From DASSUW01 sp963730535 (lineage in GTDB: Bacteria > Actinomycetota > Thermoleophilia > Solirubrobacterales > Solirubrobacteraceae): a stretch of DNA of 64,000 bases. Positions 43,914 through 52,621 of the stretch are shown here, in pieces (the stretch's first letter is position 1; every line of letters begins with the position of its first letter). The notes under the pieces are model-generated. The model had not been told where the DNA came from. It did no database searches and worked only from the letters and a program-made list of their open reading frames with translations. The DNA lies in assembly GCA_963730535.1 (NCBI GenBank), contig CAVSRU010000012.1, forward strand, positions 620,001 to 684,000, in the 5' to 3' direction. The translations under genes were made by a program, and so were the position numbers.

Positions 43914-44728
43914 AAGCCGAACTGGGCGTTCGCGTTGCCGGCGACGGCGATGGCTCCGGCGACGGCGATGAGGCCGACGGCGGCGCAGGCGAGGATCGGC
44001 AGGAGGTTGCCCCGGCGCTGGCGTGAGAGGTTCTCGATGGCCAGGGCGCAGAGGGCTCCGCCGACGAGGCCGCCGAGGTGGCCCCCGATCGAGATGTTGA
44101 AGCCGGGGAAGAAGGTGATGGCGATGTTGAGCAGGATCAGCGGGCCGATCCCCGAGCGCCACGGGTCGACGCCTCGCGCCCGCTGCATGATGAACGCGGC
44201 GGCCATGAGGCCGAAGACCGCGCCCGAGGCGCCCACGGTGAAGGAGTCGGCGCTGAGCAGCAGCGCGCCGAACGACCCCGAGAGCAGCGATGCGAAGTAG
44301 AGGGCGAGGAACCTGACGTTGCCGAGCACCGGCTCGAGCATCGTCCCCAGCCAGTAGAGGATGTACATGTTGAGGCCGAGGTGGATGAGGTTCGCGTGCA
44401 TGAACCCCGCCGTCACCAGCCGCCAGTAGTCGTTGCCGATGTCAACCGCCGGGCCCCAGAGCACGAAGTCGTCGTACACCTCGCCTCCGCGGCCGCCGGA
44501 CAGCATCGTCCCGAAGTACAGGAGGACGTTGATCGCGATCAGGACGTAGGTGACCGTCGGCTGCGCGTAGACGTTGCGCAGCGTCCGGACCGGCGTCTTC
44601 TGGCGCGAGCAGTCCGGGCAGCGCATGCCGACCGGCGTCGCGGTCATGCAATCCGGGCAGATCGGGTTGCCGCAGTTGGAGCACGAGACGCCCGTCTCGC
44701 GGCCGGGGTGGCGGTAGCAGACGGCCAT
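43910..44728 (-). CDS. rhomboid intramembrane serine protease with N-terminal zinc-binding domain
   Basis: A 272-residue protein. The N-terminus has a B-box-like cysteine/histidine cluster (CYRHPGRETGVSCSNCGNPI, then CPDCMTATPVGMRCPDC). Six membrane helices follow. Catalytic Ser169 (GASGAVFG) and His217 (IGGHLGG), and HxxxN at 116-120 (HLGLN), are intact, so it should be an active rhomboid that cuts transmembrane segments. AtpI-like proteins lack these residues. It is convergent with the BtuF-like gene. Confidence 0.92.
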   Translation of the reverse strand: MAVCYRHPGRETGVSCSNCGNPICPDCMTATPVGMRCPDCSRQKTPVRTLRNVYAQPTVTYVLIAINVLLYFGTMLSGGRGGEVYDDFVLWGPAVDIGNDYWRLVTAGFMHANLIHLGLNMYILYWLGTMLEPVLGNVRFLALYFASLLSGSFGALLLSADSFTVGASGAVFGLMAAAFIMQRARGVDPWRSGIGPLILLNIAITFFPGFNISIGGHLGGLVGGALCALAIENLSRQRRGNLLPILACAAVGLIAVAGAIAVAGNANAQFGF

Positions 44729-44767
44729 CTCGCCGCGTGAAGCTAGCAGCGGTTTCTTCAGGCCTCT

Positions 44768-45511
44768 TTAGGACGGCGCCGCGGTCATCACCGGCGTGCG
44801 CGACGGCTCGTCGGAGCCGCCCAGCGGCTCGTCGGTGACGAGCACCATCTTGGCGTCGCTCACGTCGGGGATCGTCGTCGCCACCGAGCCGTCCGCGCGC
44901 GGGTAGAAGAGCGCGTTCGTCGGCTTCGGCGTGTTCGAGCCCTTCGGCATGACCCACACCTGGTAGACCCGCCCCTCGGGCGGCGCGGGCATCCCGCGGC
45001 CGACGAGCATCGCCTCGCCGTCGGTCACTCGCAGTTCGGCGGTGCCGTCGGGCGCCCGCTTCGGATCGACGGTCACCGCGACCGTACGCACCTGCGGCTG
45101 CCCCGGCGCCGCCGGCTCGCGGTCGAGCGCCGTGCCGGCGAGCACGCCCGCGATCAGCAGCGCCGCGGCGACGGGCGCGAGCCGCCACCCGGAGAGCCAG
45201 CCGCCTCGCTCGCGGCCACGGCCACGCGGCGGCGGCGCCGCCGCCGGGCGGTCGGCGCTCTCGCCGGCCTGGGCCAGCAGGGCGGCCTCCCGCTCCACCT
45301 CGGCCATGATCCGCGCCTTCAGCTCGGGCGGCGGGGTCATCTGGGGCGAGGCCATCGGCAGCGCGTGGGCGGCCGGCAGCAGCTCGGCGACCTCCTCGCG
45401 GCAGGCCGCGCAGTCGTCGAGGTGGCGCTCGAACGCCTCGCGCTCGTCCTCGGGCATCGCCTCGAGCACATACGCGCCCGCGGCGTCGACCCAGCGCTCG
45501 TGCTCGCTCAT
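44768..45511 (-). CDS. rskA: RskA-like anti-sigma factor
   Basis: A 247-residue membrane-anchored anti-sigma factor. The zinc-associated anti-sigma motif is His30-x3-Cys34-x2-Cys37 (HLDDCAAC). One membrane helix (WRLAPVAAALLIAGVLAGTA) separates it from an extracytoplasmic RskA-C domain (PPEGRVYQVWVMPKGSNTPK). It overlaps the SigK-like gene by 4 bp (ATGA), as in other SigK/RskA pairs. Release of SigK normally needs regulated proteolysis of RskA, and the rhomboid gene 39 bp downstream is a tempting but unproven candidate. Confidence 0.92.
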   Translation of the reverse strand: MSEHERWVDAAGAYVLEAMPEDEREAFERHLDDCAACREEVAELLPAAHALPMASPQMTPPPELKARIMAEVEREAALLAQAGESADRPAAAPPPRGRGRERGGWLSGWRLAPVAAALLIAGVLAGTALDREPAAPGQPQVRTVAVTVDPKRAPDGTAELRVTDGEAMLVGRGMPAPPEGRVYQVWVMPKGSNTPKPTNALFYPRADGSVATTIPDVSDAKMVLVTDEPLGGSDEPSRTPVMTAAPS

Positions 45512-46086
45512 ACCGCCGCCACCCTCCCTTCCCCGAGCTGCGCTCTCATCTTCTTGAGCCCGAGCCGCATCCGCCCCTTCACGGTGCCCACCGGCGCGTC
45601 GAGCATCTCGGCGATCTCCGTGTGCGTGAAGCCGCCGAAGTAGGCGAGCTCGATGACCTGCGACTGGTCGGACGGGAGCGAGCGCAGCGCACCCCGGACC
45701 ACGCCGGACTCCTCGCGCCGCGCCGCCTCCACGTCGGTGCGCTCGCGCGCCTCGAAGCGCTCCTCGATCCCCTCGTCACCGGCCCGCCGCTTGTCGTGCA
45801 CGGTGGCCCGGCGCAGCGCGTCGATCGCCCGGTGGTGGACGATTCCCAGCAGCCAGGAGCGCACCGACCCGCGGGCGCGGTCGTAGCGCGCGCCCGACCG
45901 CCACATCGAGAGGAACGCGTCCTGCGTGACGTCCTCGGCGGCGCCGCGGGTGCCCATCATCCGGTAGGCGAGCGAGAAGGCGGCGGCCGAGTGGCGTTCG
46001 TAGATGAGCTCGAACGCGCGCGCGTCGCCGCGACGCACGAGCTGCATCACGTCCTCGTCGGCCAGCAGGGTGAGATCGCGCCCCAT
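45508..46086 (-). CDS. sigK: ECF RNA polymerase sigma factor, SigK-like
   Basis: A 192-residue ECF sigma factor. Region 2 (AFELIYERHSAAAFSLAYRM, then MGTRGAAEDVTQDAFLSMW) and region 4 (LPSDQSQVIELAYFGGFTHT, then EIAEMLDAPVGTVKGRMR) are typical. It is coupled to the rskA-like gene by a 4-bp overlap, and together they form a stress-responsive module. Symbol is by pairing with RskA. Confidence 0.88.
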   Translation of the reverse strand: MGRDLTLLADEDVMQLVRRGDARAFELIYERHSAAAFSLAYRMMGTRGAAEDVTQDAFLSMWRSGARYDRARGSVRSWLLGIVHHRAIDALRRATVHDKRRAGDEGIEERFEARERTDVEAARREESGVVRGALRSLPSDQSQVIELAYFGGFTHTEIAEMLDAPVGTVKGRMRLGLKKMRAQLGEGRVAAV

Positions 46087-46119
46087 CGGGATTGTCTGCG
46101 GACCGGGGCCGCTCGCGGA

Positions 46120-46473
46120 TCACCGTGTCGAATCGCGGAACACGCGCAGCGCCTCCCGACCGGCGTCGCGCAGCGTGCGCTCCGCGAGGTCGAGCGGGTT
46201 GCGCGCGAGCGCACGGCGCCGGTGGCGACGGCCGCGCGTCCGCAGCACGACGAGGCCGGCGGCCGCCCCGGAGCCGATGACGACCGCGGCCGCCGGGCGC
46301 CACCAGTTGCGCGGGTCGCGCATCGACCGCAGCTCCCAGGCCTCGAGCTCGTCGGCCGCGAGCTCGACGAGCGAGCCGAGCGCCGTCTCGAGCCGCGGCT
46401 CGAGGTCGGCGGGCGGCTCGACCGGCGCCAGCGCCTCCCGCAGCCGCGTCTCGAAGTCCCAGGCGTCGCTCAT
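46120..46473 (-). CDS. small single-pass membrane protein, possible anti-sigma factor
   Basis: A 117-residue protein with a soluble acidic N-terminal part (WDFETRLREALAPVEPPADL), one membrane helix (AAAVVIGSGAAAGLVVLRT) and an arginine-rich short C-terminal side. Its start overlaps the stop of the upstream ECF sigma gene by 4 bp, the position usually taken by an anti-sigma gene. It has no HxxxCxxC motif. I infer an anti-sigma or membrane tether role from position only. Confidence 0.7.
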   Translation of the reverse strand: MSDAWDFETRLREALAPVEPPADLEPRLETALGSLVELAADELEAWELRSMRDPRNWWRPAAAVVIGSGAAAGLVVLRTRGRRHRRRALARNPLDLAERTLRDAGREALRVFRDSTR

Positions 46474-47036
46474 GTTTCCTCAGTACCCGCCTGTACCTTG
46501 ACGATGTCCTCCAGCTGGCGGATCGCCCGGTGCAGCAGCACCTTGGTCGCTCCGTCGGTTCGCCCCAGCGCCCGCGCGATCTCGCGGTTGTCCATCCCGA
46601 GCGCGAAACGCATGATCAGCGCCTCGCGGCGATCGTCCGGCAGCTGTTGCACGCCCTCCAGGATTCGCGTCAGGTCCTCCCGATCCTCCACCAGCGACTC
46701 CGTGGTGTGCAGCTCGGGCAGCGCGCCCGCGTCGTCGATCGAGGTCTGCGGCCGCCGCGACCGGTCCCGGTAGTAGTTGGCCGCCAGGTTGTGGGCGATG
46801 CGAATCAGCCACGGCCGCAGCGGCCGGCCGCGCGACTCGCGCTGCGCGCGCTCGAAGTGCCGGTAGGCCTGGAGGAACGTCTGCTCGGTGAGGTCCTCGG
46901 CGTCGTGATGGTTCCCCACGCGGTAGTACGAGTACGAGTAGACGTCGCGCAGGTGCGCCCGATAGAGCTCGGTGAACGCCGCGTCGAGGCGCGCCTTGTC
47001 CTCGCGTGCCGATGCGGAGTCGGGTGCGGCGGCCAT
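46470..47036 (-). CDS. ECF RNA polymerase sigma factor
   Basis: A 188-residue sigma factor. Region 2 is VYSYSYYRVGNHHDAEDLTE, then QTFLQAYRHF; region 2.3-2.4 continues PWLIRIAHNLAANYYRDRSR; region 4 is LPDDRREALIMRFALGMDNR, then EIARALGRTDGATKVLLHR. It overlaps the small membrane protein gene by 4 bp. Distinct from the SigK-like factor, so two ECF modules stand in tandem here. Confidence 0.92.
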   Translation of the reverse strand: MAAAPDSASAREDKARLDAAFTELYRAHLRDVYSYSYYRVGNHHDAEDLTEQTFLQAYRHFERAQRESRGRPLRPWLIRIAHNLAANYYRDRSRRPQTSIDDAGALPELHTTESLVEDREDLTRILEGVQQLPDDRREALIMRFALGMDNREIARALGRTDGATKVLLHRAIRQLEDIVKVQAGTEET

Positions 47037-47056
47037 CCGGCACGACAGTACCTTCC

Positions 47057-48727
47057 TCAGGCGGCGCGCACAGCGCCCGTGTTGGGCTGCGTCTTAGGCG
47101 CCGTCACCGACGAGGTGAACCGCCCCGGCTCCACCCGCCCCTCGATCAGGCCGGCGAGCGATCGCAGGACCGGAGCGTCCACGCCCGCGTCGCGCACGCG
47201 CGTGGCGAGCAGCGGCACCGTGCCCACCGCCTCGGCGGTCTCGCCGAGGGCGGCGGCGAGCTCGTCGCCGGCGATCCCCTGGGCCAGCAGCTCCCCGGCG
47301 CGCCGGTTGCTCGACCCCGACGCGAGCACGGTCGCCACCAGATCGCCCGTGCCGGCCAGGCCGGCGAACGTCTCGGGCTGGGCGCCGGCGTGGCGCGCGT
47401 AGGCCTCGACCTCGGCGAACACCTTGCCGGCCGCGGCGCCCGCCGCGTTGAGCCCGCCACCGGCCGCTGCGGCCGCCAGCGCGGCGGCGCTCGTGGCGCT
47501 GCCGGCGAGCTCGACGCCGATCAGGTCGGTCGTGGTCACCACGTCGAAGCGGGCGGCGCCGAGGGCATCGGCGACCTGGCGGGCGAACGCGGCATCCTGG
47601 GTGGCGAGGACGAGCGATGCCCCCTCCTCGAGCGCCGCCTTGGGGTGCGCCGGGCCGCCGACGGCGCCGACGGCCCACGAGGCCACGCGCTCGGACACGT
47701 ACGCGGTCGGCAGCGTGCCGAGCGGCGGCACGAGGCCCTTGGACATCACGAGCACCCCGCTGCGCGGGGCGATCCCGCCCGCGTGCGCGGCCACGGCGGC
47801 GGGCAGGGCGGCGGACGGCACCGCGAAGCAGACGAGGTCGTGGCGCGAGAGCTCGAGGTCCGGCGCCCGCATCGCGCGGATCGCCTTCGGGAGCGCGATG
47901 CCGGGCAGGTAGCGCTCGTTCGCGCGCTCGGCCTCGATCCGCTCCGCCTGCTCCTGCGTGCGGGTCCCGAGGTCGACCTCCAGGCCGGCGCGGGCGAGCA
48001 TGACGGCCACGCTCGTGCCCCACGAGCCGGCGCCGATGACGGCGGCGCGCCGGAGCGGGGGCAGGCCGCCCAGCCACTCCCACTGGAGCATGACGTTGGG
48101 CCAGATGCGATCGGTGACGGCGGCCGCCAGCTGCGGGGACGCCTTCTCGACCTTGGGGAAGGTCAGCGGCCGACCGATGCGGATGCGGACCTTGTGCGGG
48201 CGGATCCGCCAGCCATTGCGGACCGCTTCCGTGCCGATCACGGCGACGGGCAGGACAGGGGCCCCGGTCTCGAGCGCCAGGCGCCCGACGCCCCGCTTGG
48301 GGCGGGCCAGCGCGCCGGGGCGGATGCGGGTGCCCTCCGGGAAGAACAGCACGCAGTCGCCGCGCTCGAGGATCGCCTTGGCGGTGGCCAGCATGTCCCC
48401 GTCGCCGGCGCCCCGGTTGACGGGGAAGGCCCCGAGCGAGCTCAAGAACCAGGCCACGGGCCGGTACTTGAAGATCTCCCGCTTCGCGACGTAGTAGAGC
48501 GGCCGGCGGGCGACCGTGCCGATCACGAACGGGTCGAGGAACGACCGATGGTTGGAGACGAAGATCACCGGGCCGGACGCCGGGATGTGCTCACGCCCGA
48601 TCCGCGACATCCGGAAATAGAGGTGAAAGAACGGCTGGAGCACCGCCCTCGACAGCCAGTACACGATCGGGTTCACGCCGCGCTCGCGCGCCCGCGTGTG
48701 GATATGACTCTGGTCGGAGGTCCTCAC
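47057..48727 (-). CDS. fusion of PlsC acyltransferase and GpsA-like glycerol-3-phosphate dehydrogenase
   Basis: One 556-residue frame joins two phospholipid enzymes. Residues 20-215 are a PlsC acyltransferase, with the active box NHRSFLD at 59-65 and FPEGTR at 129-134. From 226 to the end is a GpsA-like dehydrogenase, with NAD loop GAGSWGTS at 232-239, Lys330 in MSKGL, LAGTGDLV and SSNRR. The usual GxLKN motif is replaced: GVELAGSATSAAA puts Thr412/Ser413 where the catalytic Lys/Asn should be, so dehydrogenase activity is uncertain. The start may be GTG 48727 or GTG 48676. If both halves work, it would make G3P and acylate it on the membrane. Confidence 0.9.
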   Translation of the reverse strand: MRTSDQSHIHTRARERGVNPIVYWLSRAVLQPFFHLYFRMSRIGREHIPASGPVIFVSNHRSFLDPFVIGTVARRPLYYVAKREIFKYRPVAWFLSSLGAFPVNRGAGDGDMLATAKAILERGDCVLFFPEGTRIRPGALARPKRGVGRLALETGAPVLPVAVIGTEAVRNGWRIRPHKVRIRIGRPLTFPKVEKASPQLAAAVTDRIWPNVMLQWEWLGGLPPLRRAAVIGAGSWGTSVAVMLARAGLEVDLGTRTQEQAERIEAERANERYLPGIALPKAIRAMRAPDLELSRHDLVCFAVPSAALPAAVAAHAGGIAPRSGVLVMSKGLVPPLGTLPTAYVSERVASWAVGAVGGPAHPKAALEEGASLVLATQDAAFARQVADALGAARFDVVTTTDLIGVELAGSATSAAALAAAAAGGGLNAAGAAAGKVFAEVEAYARHAGAQPETFAGLAGTGDLVATVLASGSSNRRAGELLAQGIAGDELAAALGETAEAVGTVPLLATRVRDAGVDAPVLRSLAGLIEGRVEPGRFTSSVTAPKTQPNTGAVRAA

Positions 48728-48775
48728 TGACAGCGGTACCCGCGCGAACGCCGCTCGTTACAGTTTCCCCACAGC

Positions 48776-49288
48776 ATGGCCTTCGACCGCACTCGATCCC
48801 TCCGCGGCGCGCTCGCCGGGAGCCTCGCCGCGGCCGTGTGGCTCGCGCAGCAGCCGCTGGACAAGCGCGCGTTCGATATCGACTACGACGATGCCGAGCT
48901 GCTCGGCCGGCTCGTCGCCCGCGGGCGCCCCGGCGAGGCCGCCGTCGGCGCGTTCCTGCACCTCCAGAACGGCGCCCTGTTCGGCGCCCTCTACGCCGGC
49001 CTGGCTCCGAGCCTCCCGGTGCCGCCGGTCCTGCGCGGTCCGCTCGCCGGCCTCGCCGAGCACCTGGCCACCTGGCCAGCGACGGCGATCGTCGCGCCGC
49101 AGCTGTGGGGCAGCGGGCGCGCCTTCGCGCAGGCCACCTGGCGCCACCTGCTCTTCGGCCTCGTGCTCGGCGAGCTCGAGCGCCGGCTCAACCCGCCGGC
49201 GGACGGGCTCGAGCCCGTCGACGAGGCGGCGGTCGCCTCCAACGGCCACGGCTCGGCCGCTCACCTCGTAGCCACCGGCCCGCACTGA
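48776..49288 (+). CDS. putative membrane-associated protein of unknown family
   Basis: A 170-residue Ala/Leu-rich protein with several moderately hydrophobic helices (SLRGALAGSLAAAVWLAQQP; LQNGALFGALYAGLAPSLPV; WRHLLFGLVLGELERRL). It resembles small YagU/DUF1440-like membrane proteins in look only; I cannot assign a family. The frame has a normal mix of residues and stands alone, so is probably real. A truncated epimerase frame begins exactly at its stop codon. Confidence 0.7.
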   Translation: MAFDRTRSLRGALAGSLAAAVWLAQQPLDKRAFDIDYDDAELLGRLVARGRPGEAAVGAFLHLQNGALFGALYAGLAPSLPVPPVLRGPLAGLAEHLATWPATAIVAPQLWGSGRAFAQATWRHLLFGLVLGELERRLNPPADGLEPVDEAAVASNGHGSAAHLVATGPH

Positions 49289-49722
49289 CCTCCGCGATCG
49301 CCTCGTTCGCACGTCAGCTCGCCGGCGCGCTGGAGGCCGGCGAGGAGCCCGCGCGCATCGTCACCGGCAACCCCGATACGCGGCGCGACTACACGGACGT
49401 GCGGGACGTGGTGCGCGCCTACCGGCTTCTCGCCGAACGCGCCGAGCCGGGCATCTACAACGTCTGCTCCGGCCGTAGCGCCTCGGCCGCCGAGCTCGTC
49501 GCCATGCTCGCGGACGTGACCGGCGCGCCCGTCGAGCACGAGATCGACGAGGCGCTGCTCCGCCCGCACGAGGTAATGGAGCTGCGCGGAGCCAACGGGC
49601 CGCTGGTGGCGGCGACCGGCTGGGAGCCCGAGATCCCGCTCGCCCAGACCCTCGCGGACACCGTCGCATGGTGGCGCGGGGAGCTGCGGGCCGGGCGCGC
49701 CGGGGACCGCACGACCGAGTAG
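49285..49722 (+). pseudogene. C-terminal remnant of an NAD-dependent sugar epimerase/dehydratase
   Basis: The frame encodes only the last about 145 residues of a GDP-mannose 4,6-dehydratase/RmD-like short-chain epimerase: GNPDTRRDYTDVRDVVRAYR, GIYNVCSGRSASAAELVAML, RPHEVMELRG and TGWEPEIPLAQTLADTV. The Rossmann half with the NAD loop and YxxxK site is missing. Homology-like sequence starts abruptly at the stop codon of the preceding gene with no start codon or ribosome site, so this looks like a deletion remnant. The upstream open frame from 48838 is a shadow. Confidence 0.75.
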
Positions 49723-49726
49723 CGCG

Positions 49727-50093
49727 TCAGACGCCGACGCCGTGGGCGGCTCGCAGCGCGGCGAGCTCGCCCAGCAGCCGGTCGTCGAGCGGCGGGTCGA
49801 CCGGCTCGGGCGACGCGGTGTGGACGTAGCGGGGGAAGTCGCGCTGGCCCCATCCCCGCAGCTCGCTGTCGAGGCGGTGGAAGCGGCCGTCGAGGCTCAG
49901 GACCAGTCCGGGTATGTACCGTCGCGGCTCCTCGAAGTCCTCGCGCTCGACCGGGCGCACGACCCACCCGCGCACGATCGGGGTGCGCCGGAACAGCGAC
50001 CGCGTGCCGGTCAGGAACTCCTTGGTGCCCGGATCGCCGGCGGCCCGCATCAGCTCGAGGAACGACGCGACCGCACCCTCGCCCGGCTGTGCG
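49727..50093 (-). pseudogene. apparent 3' portion of the upstream membrane protein gene in a shifted frame
   Basis: About 120 codons in a different frame from the gene just upstream read as protein: GEGAVASFLELMRAAGDPG, RTPIVRGWVVRPVEREDF, RFHRLDSELRGWGQRDFPR. No good start codon precedes them. Removing one base near 50095-50150 would join them to the membrane protein, placing this part outside the membrane after the helix. It could instead be an overlapping small gene starting at an internal ATG. Same +1 pattern as in addA and glpK. Confidence 0.55.
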
Positions 50094-50753
50094 TCAGCGC
50101 TGACCGTGGACCTCCCCGGCGCGGCCGTTGAGGGTCCGGTCGCCCGGGGAGTCGGTCGCGACCAGCCCGAGCACGAGCAGGGCCACGACGACCGCGACCG
50201 CGACCGCCACCCGCAGGGCGTCGGCGCGCGCCCGCCTGGCTCGCGACTGCTGCCGCCGCTCGACGGCCGGTCCGAGCATCTCGGCGACCACGGGCTCGTC
50301 GAGTCCAAGACTGCGCTCCCGGCACCACTCCAGGAGCTCGGCCGGGCCGCGGGCCTGAACCACCGGTACGTCGTAGGCATCGGCGAGCCGGCGCACGAGC
50401 GCGGGGCGGTCGCCGGTGTCCACCAGCGCGAACGGGCGCGCCCGCTCCGCCCGGAAGCCGTCCTCGTGGACCTCGATGACCCCGCTCGCCTCGACGACGC
50501 CGGGGACGGCCCGCCGGGCCGCGAACACGCGCCGGGCCCAGCGCGTGCGCGGATGCCAGGCATGGATGCCGCAGGCGCAGTCGCGCCCCGGCGCGGGATG
50601 CCCGAGGTCACAGGTCGACTCGAGCCACGCGCCCCCCGCCGGCCAGCCCACCGTGCGATGGGGGCCTGCGAGCCGCTCGCCGCCGGCCTCGCCCACGATC
50701 GTCCAGCTCCGCAGGCCGTACAGCGGGCTCGGCACGATCGGCGAGTCGCTCAT
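50094..50753 (-). CDS. hypothetical single-pass membrane protein, probably cut short by a frameshift
   Basis: The cytoplasmic part has a CxCG motif (GRDCACGIHAWHPRTRWARR) seen in uncharacterised actinobacterial proteins, then a mixed alpha/beta region (RPFALVDTGDRPALVRRLAD). A membrane helix (ALRVAVAVAVVVALLVLGLV) follows, and the frame ends soon after. ATG 50753 begins MSDSPIVPSP; GTG 50870 overlaps the AgpS stop and adds a Gly/Ala-rich 39 residues. The likely extracytoplasmic part continues in another frame. Function unknown. Confidence 0.65.
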   Translation of the reverse strand: MSDSPIVPSPLYGLRSWTIVGEAGGERLAGPHRTVGWPAGGAWLESTCDLGHPAPGRDCACGIHAWHPRTRWARRVFAARRAVPGVVEASGVIEVHEDGFRAERARPFALVDTGDRPALVRRLADAYDVPVVQARGPAELLEWCRERSLGLDEPVVAEMLGPAVERRQQSRARRARADALRVAVAVAVVVALLVLGLVATDSPGDRTLNGRAGEVHGQR

Positions 50754-50862
50754 CGGGTCGGCGCCGGCTCCGACTTGTTCGGTTCGGCGGGCTGAGCCGG
50801 CTTCGGTGCCGGCTGAGCCTTGAGCGGCTCCGCGATGATCCGTCGTGAAGGACCGTCGAGGT

Positions 50863-52557
50863 TCATTCACTCATGCTACGCCCACCGACATCCGGGCCCG
50901 GCTGGTCTCCGACGATCTTCCCGGGGTTGAGGTTGCCGCCTGGGTCGACACCGTCGAAGAGTGCGCGCAACATCGCAACGCCGGGCGCCGAGATGTCCTC
51001 CTCCAGCCAGTCCGCGTGCTCCGTGCCCACGGCGTGATGGTGCGACAGCGTGGCGCCCGAATCCAAGAACGTCTGCTGGATCGCGCGCTTGACGACGTCG
51101 TAGTCCATCAGCGGGTCCCGCTCTCCCGAGGGCTTGAGCGCAAAGGTGAAGTACAGGCAGGCGCCCGAGTGGTAGGAGTGCGACAAGTGGCACATGATGT
51201 ATCCCGGGACGCCGAGCGACCGGAAGGCCGCCTCGGCGGCGCTCACCACGCTGTCGTGCACCGCGGGGAGCCGGCTCCAGGGCGCGGCGGTCTCGGACAC
51301 GTCGCCCAGGGCGCCGCGATCCAGCAGGTAGTCGCGGATATAGGGGGTGTCGAACTTCTTCTGGTCGTAGAGCTCACCCGGACCCCTCCCGATGCACAGG
51401 CCGCCGTGACGGCCGACGATGCGCCCGACGAGCTTGCGCTGGGTCCGGACATGACGGTCGCTGCCCTCGAAGCCGACGAACGCCAGGCACATCGAGTCGA
51501 GGTCGAAGCCGCGACGGCGCCGCAGGAACTCGGCCAGCGCCTTCGACTTGACGCGGTCGAGCAGCGTCGGCGTCTTTCTCGTGGCGAACGAGAAGCGCGT
51601 CTCGTTCGCGTCCGACACCCGGGTCACGGTCGGCATCGCCTCGCCGGCGGCGATGTCGTGCATGGCCGCGAGGCCTGCCTCCCAGCTGGGGAGCAGGTAC
51701 CCGAGGATGATCCGGCGGACGGGCACCCGGTGCACGTGGACCGTCGCCTCGGTGAGGATCCCGAGCCGTCCCTCGCTCCCGAGGATCATCTCGCGCACGC
51801 TTGGGCCGGTCGACGTCGCCGGCACCGGGCGGGTGGCGAGCAGGCCTGACGGCATCACGACGCGCACCGCCCGCGTGAGGTCGGCCATGTCCCCGTACTT
51901 GTCCGACTGCATCCCCGATGAGCGCGTGGCGATCCAACCGCCCAGCGTCGAATAGGCGAAGCTGTCGGGGAAGTGCCCGAGCGTCCAGCCTCGGGCGTTG
52001 AGCTGCTCCTCGAGCCTGGGACCGGACACGCCGGTCTCGACGCGCGCGAGGCGGGCAGCGTCGTCGATGGCCAGCACCTGGTCCATGCGGCCGAGGTCGA
52101 CCGACACGATCGTGCGGGTGCCGTTCGCCGGGGCCTCGAGGCTGCCGGAGATGTTCGAGCCGCCGCCGAACGGGATGACGCCGGCATCGGCCTCGATCGC
52201 CGCCTTCAGGACCGCCGCCACCGCCTCCTCGTCGCCGGGACGGACGACGACGTCCGGGAGCCGCCCGATGTCACCGCGCCGATGCCGCACGAGGTCGCGG
52301 AGGCTCTTGCCCCGAGCGTGCACGACGCGGTCGCGGGGATCGACCGACACGTGATCGGCGCCGACGGCGGCCTCCAACGCCGCACGGAGCGGTGGCGGCA
52401 CCACGGCCGGCGGTACCTGGAGGTCGCCGAAGGCGACGCGCGGCGAGGACACCCGGTCGACGTCGATCTCGAGGTGGCGCCGGAGGAACGGACCGAGCTC
52501 GGGCTGGCCCTCGTGCGTGAATGCGACGTCCTCGTCACCCCATCCCCACCATTTCAT
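50863..52557 (-). CDS. agpS: alkylglycerone-phosphate synthase-like FAD-linked oxidase
   Basis: A 564-residue FAD enzyme of the vanillyl-alcohol-oxidase fold. The FAD-binding stretch is VIPFGGGSNISGSL with GVSGPRLEEQLNARGWTLGH, then FPDSFAYSTLGGWIATRSSG and MQSDKYGD, a strong match to AGPS. The late SGATLSHHHAVGTEHADWL carries the conserved HHH. AGPS swaps the acyl for an alkyl chain on acyl-DHAP in ether-lipid synthesis; the bacterial homologues' roles are less certain. ATG 52557 was chosen at MKWWGWGDED. It is divergent from a PlsC acyltransferase gene. Confidence 0.9.
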   Translation of the reverse strand: MKWWGWGDEDVAFTHEGQPELGPFLRRHLEIDVDRVSSPRVAFGDLQVPPAVVPPPLRAALEAAVGADHVSVDPRDRVVHARGKSLRDLVRHRRGDIGRLPDVVVRPGDEEAVAAVLKAAIEADAGVIPFGGGSNISGSLEAPANGTRTIVSVDLGRMDQVLAIDDAARLARVETGVSGPRLEEQLNARGWTLGHFPDSFAYSTLGGWIATRSSGMQSDKYGDMADLTRAVRVVMPSGLLATRPVPATSTGPSVREMILGSEGRLGILTEATVHVHRVPVRRIILGYLLPSWEAGLAAMHDIAAGEAMPTVTRVSDANETRFSFATRKTPTLLDRVKSKALAEFLRRRRGFDLDSMCLAFVGFEGSDRHVRTQRKLVGRIVGRHGGLCIGRGPGELYDQKKFDTPYIRDYLLDRGALGDVSETAAPWSRLPAVHDSVVSAAEAAFRSLGVPGYIMCHLSHSYHSGACLYFTFALKPSGERDPLMDYDVVKRAIQQTFLDSGATLSHHHAVGTEHADWLEEDISAPGVAMLRALFDGVDPGGNLNPGKIVGDQPGPDVGGRSMSE

Positions 52558-52621
52558 GCCCCGAACATACGCGATCGGCGCGCCCGCGAAACCGATCCCT
52601 TGCGACGGGGTACAACCCCTC

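Noticed and set aside
48838..49284. N-terminal half of the 294-codon frame leading into the epimerase remnant
   Set aside because: It is the Arg/Ala-rich shadow of the membrane protein gene in another frame and has no NAD-binding loop.
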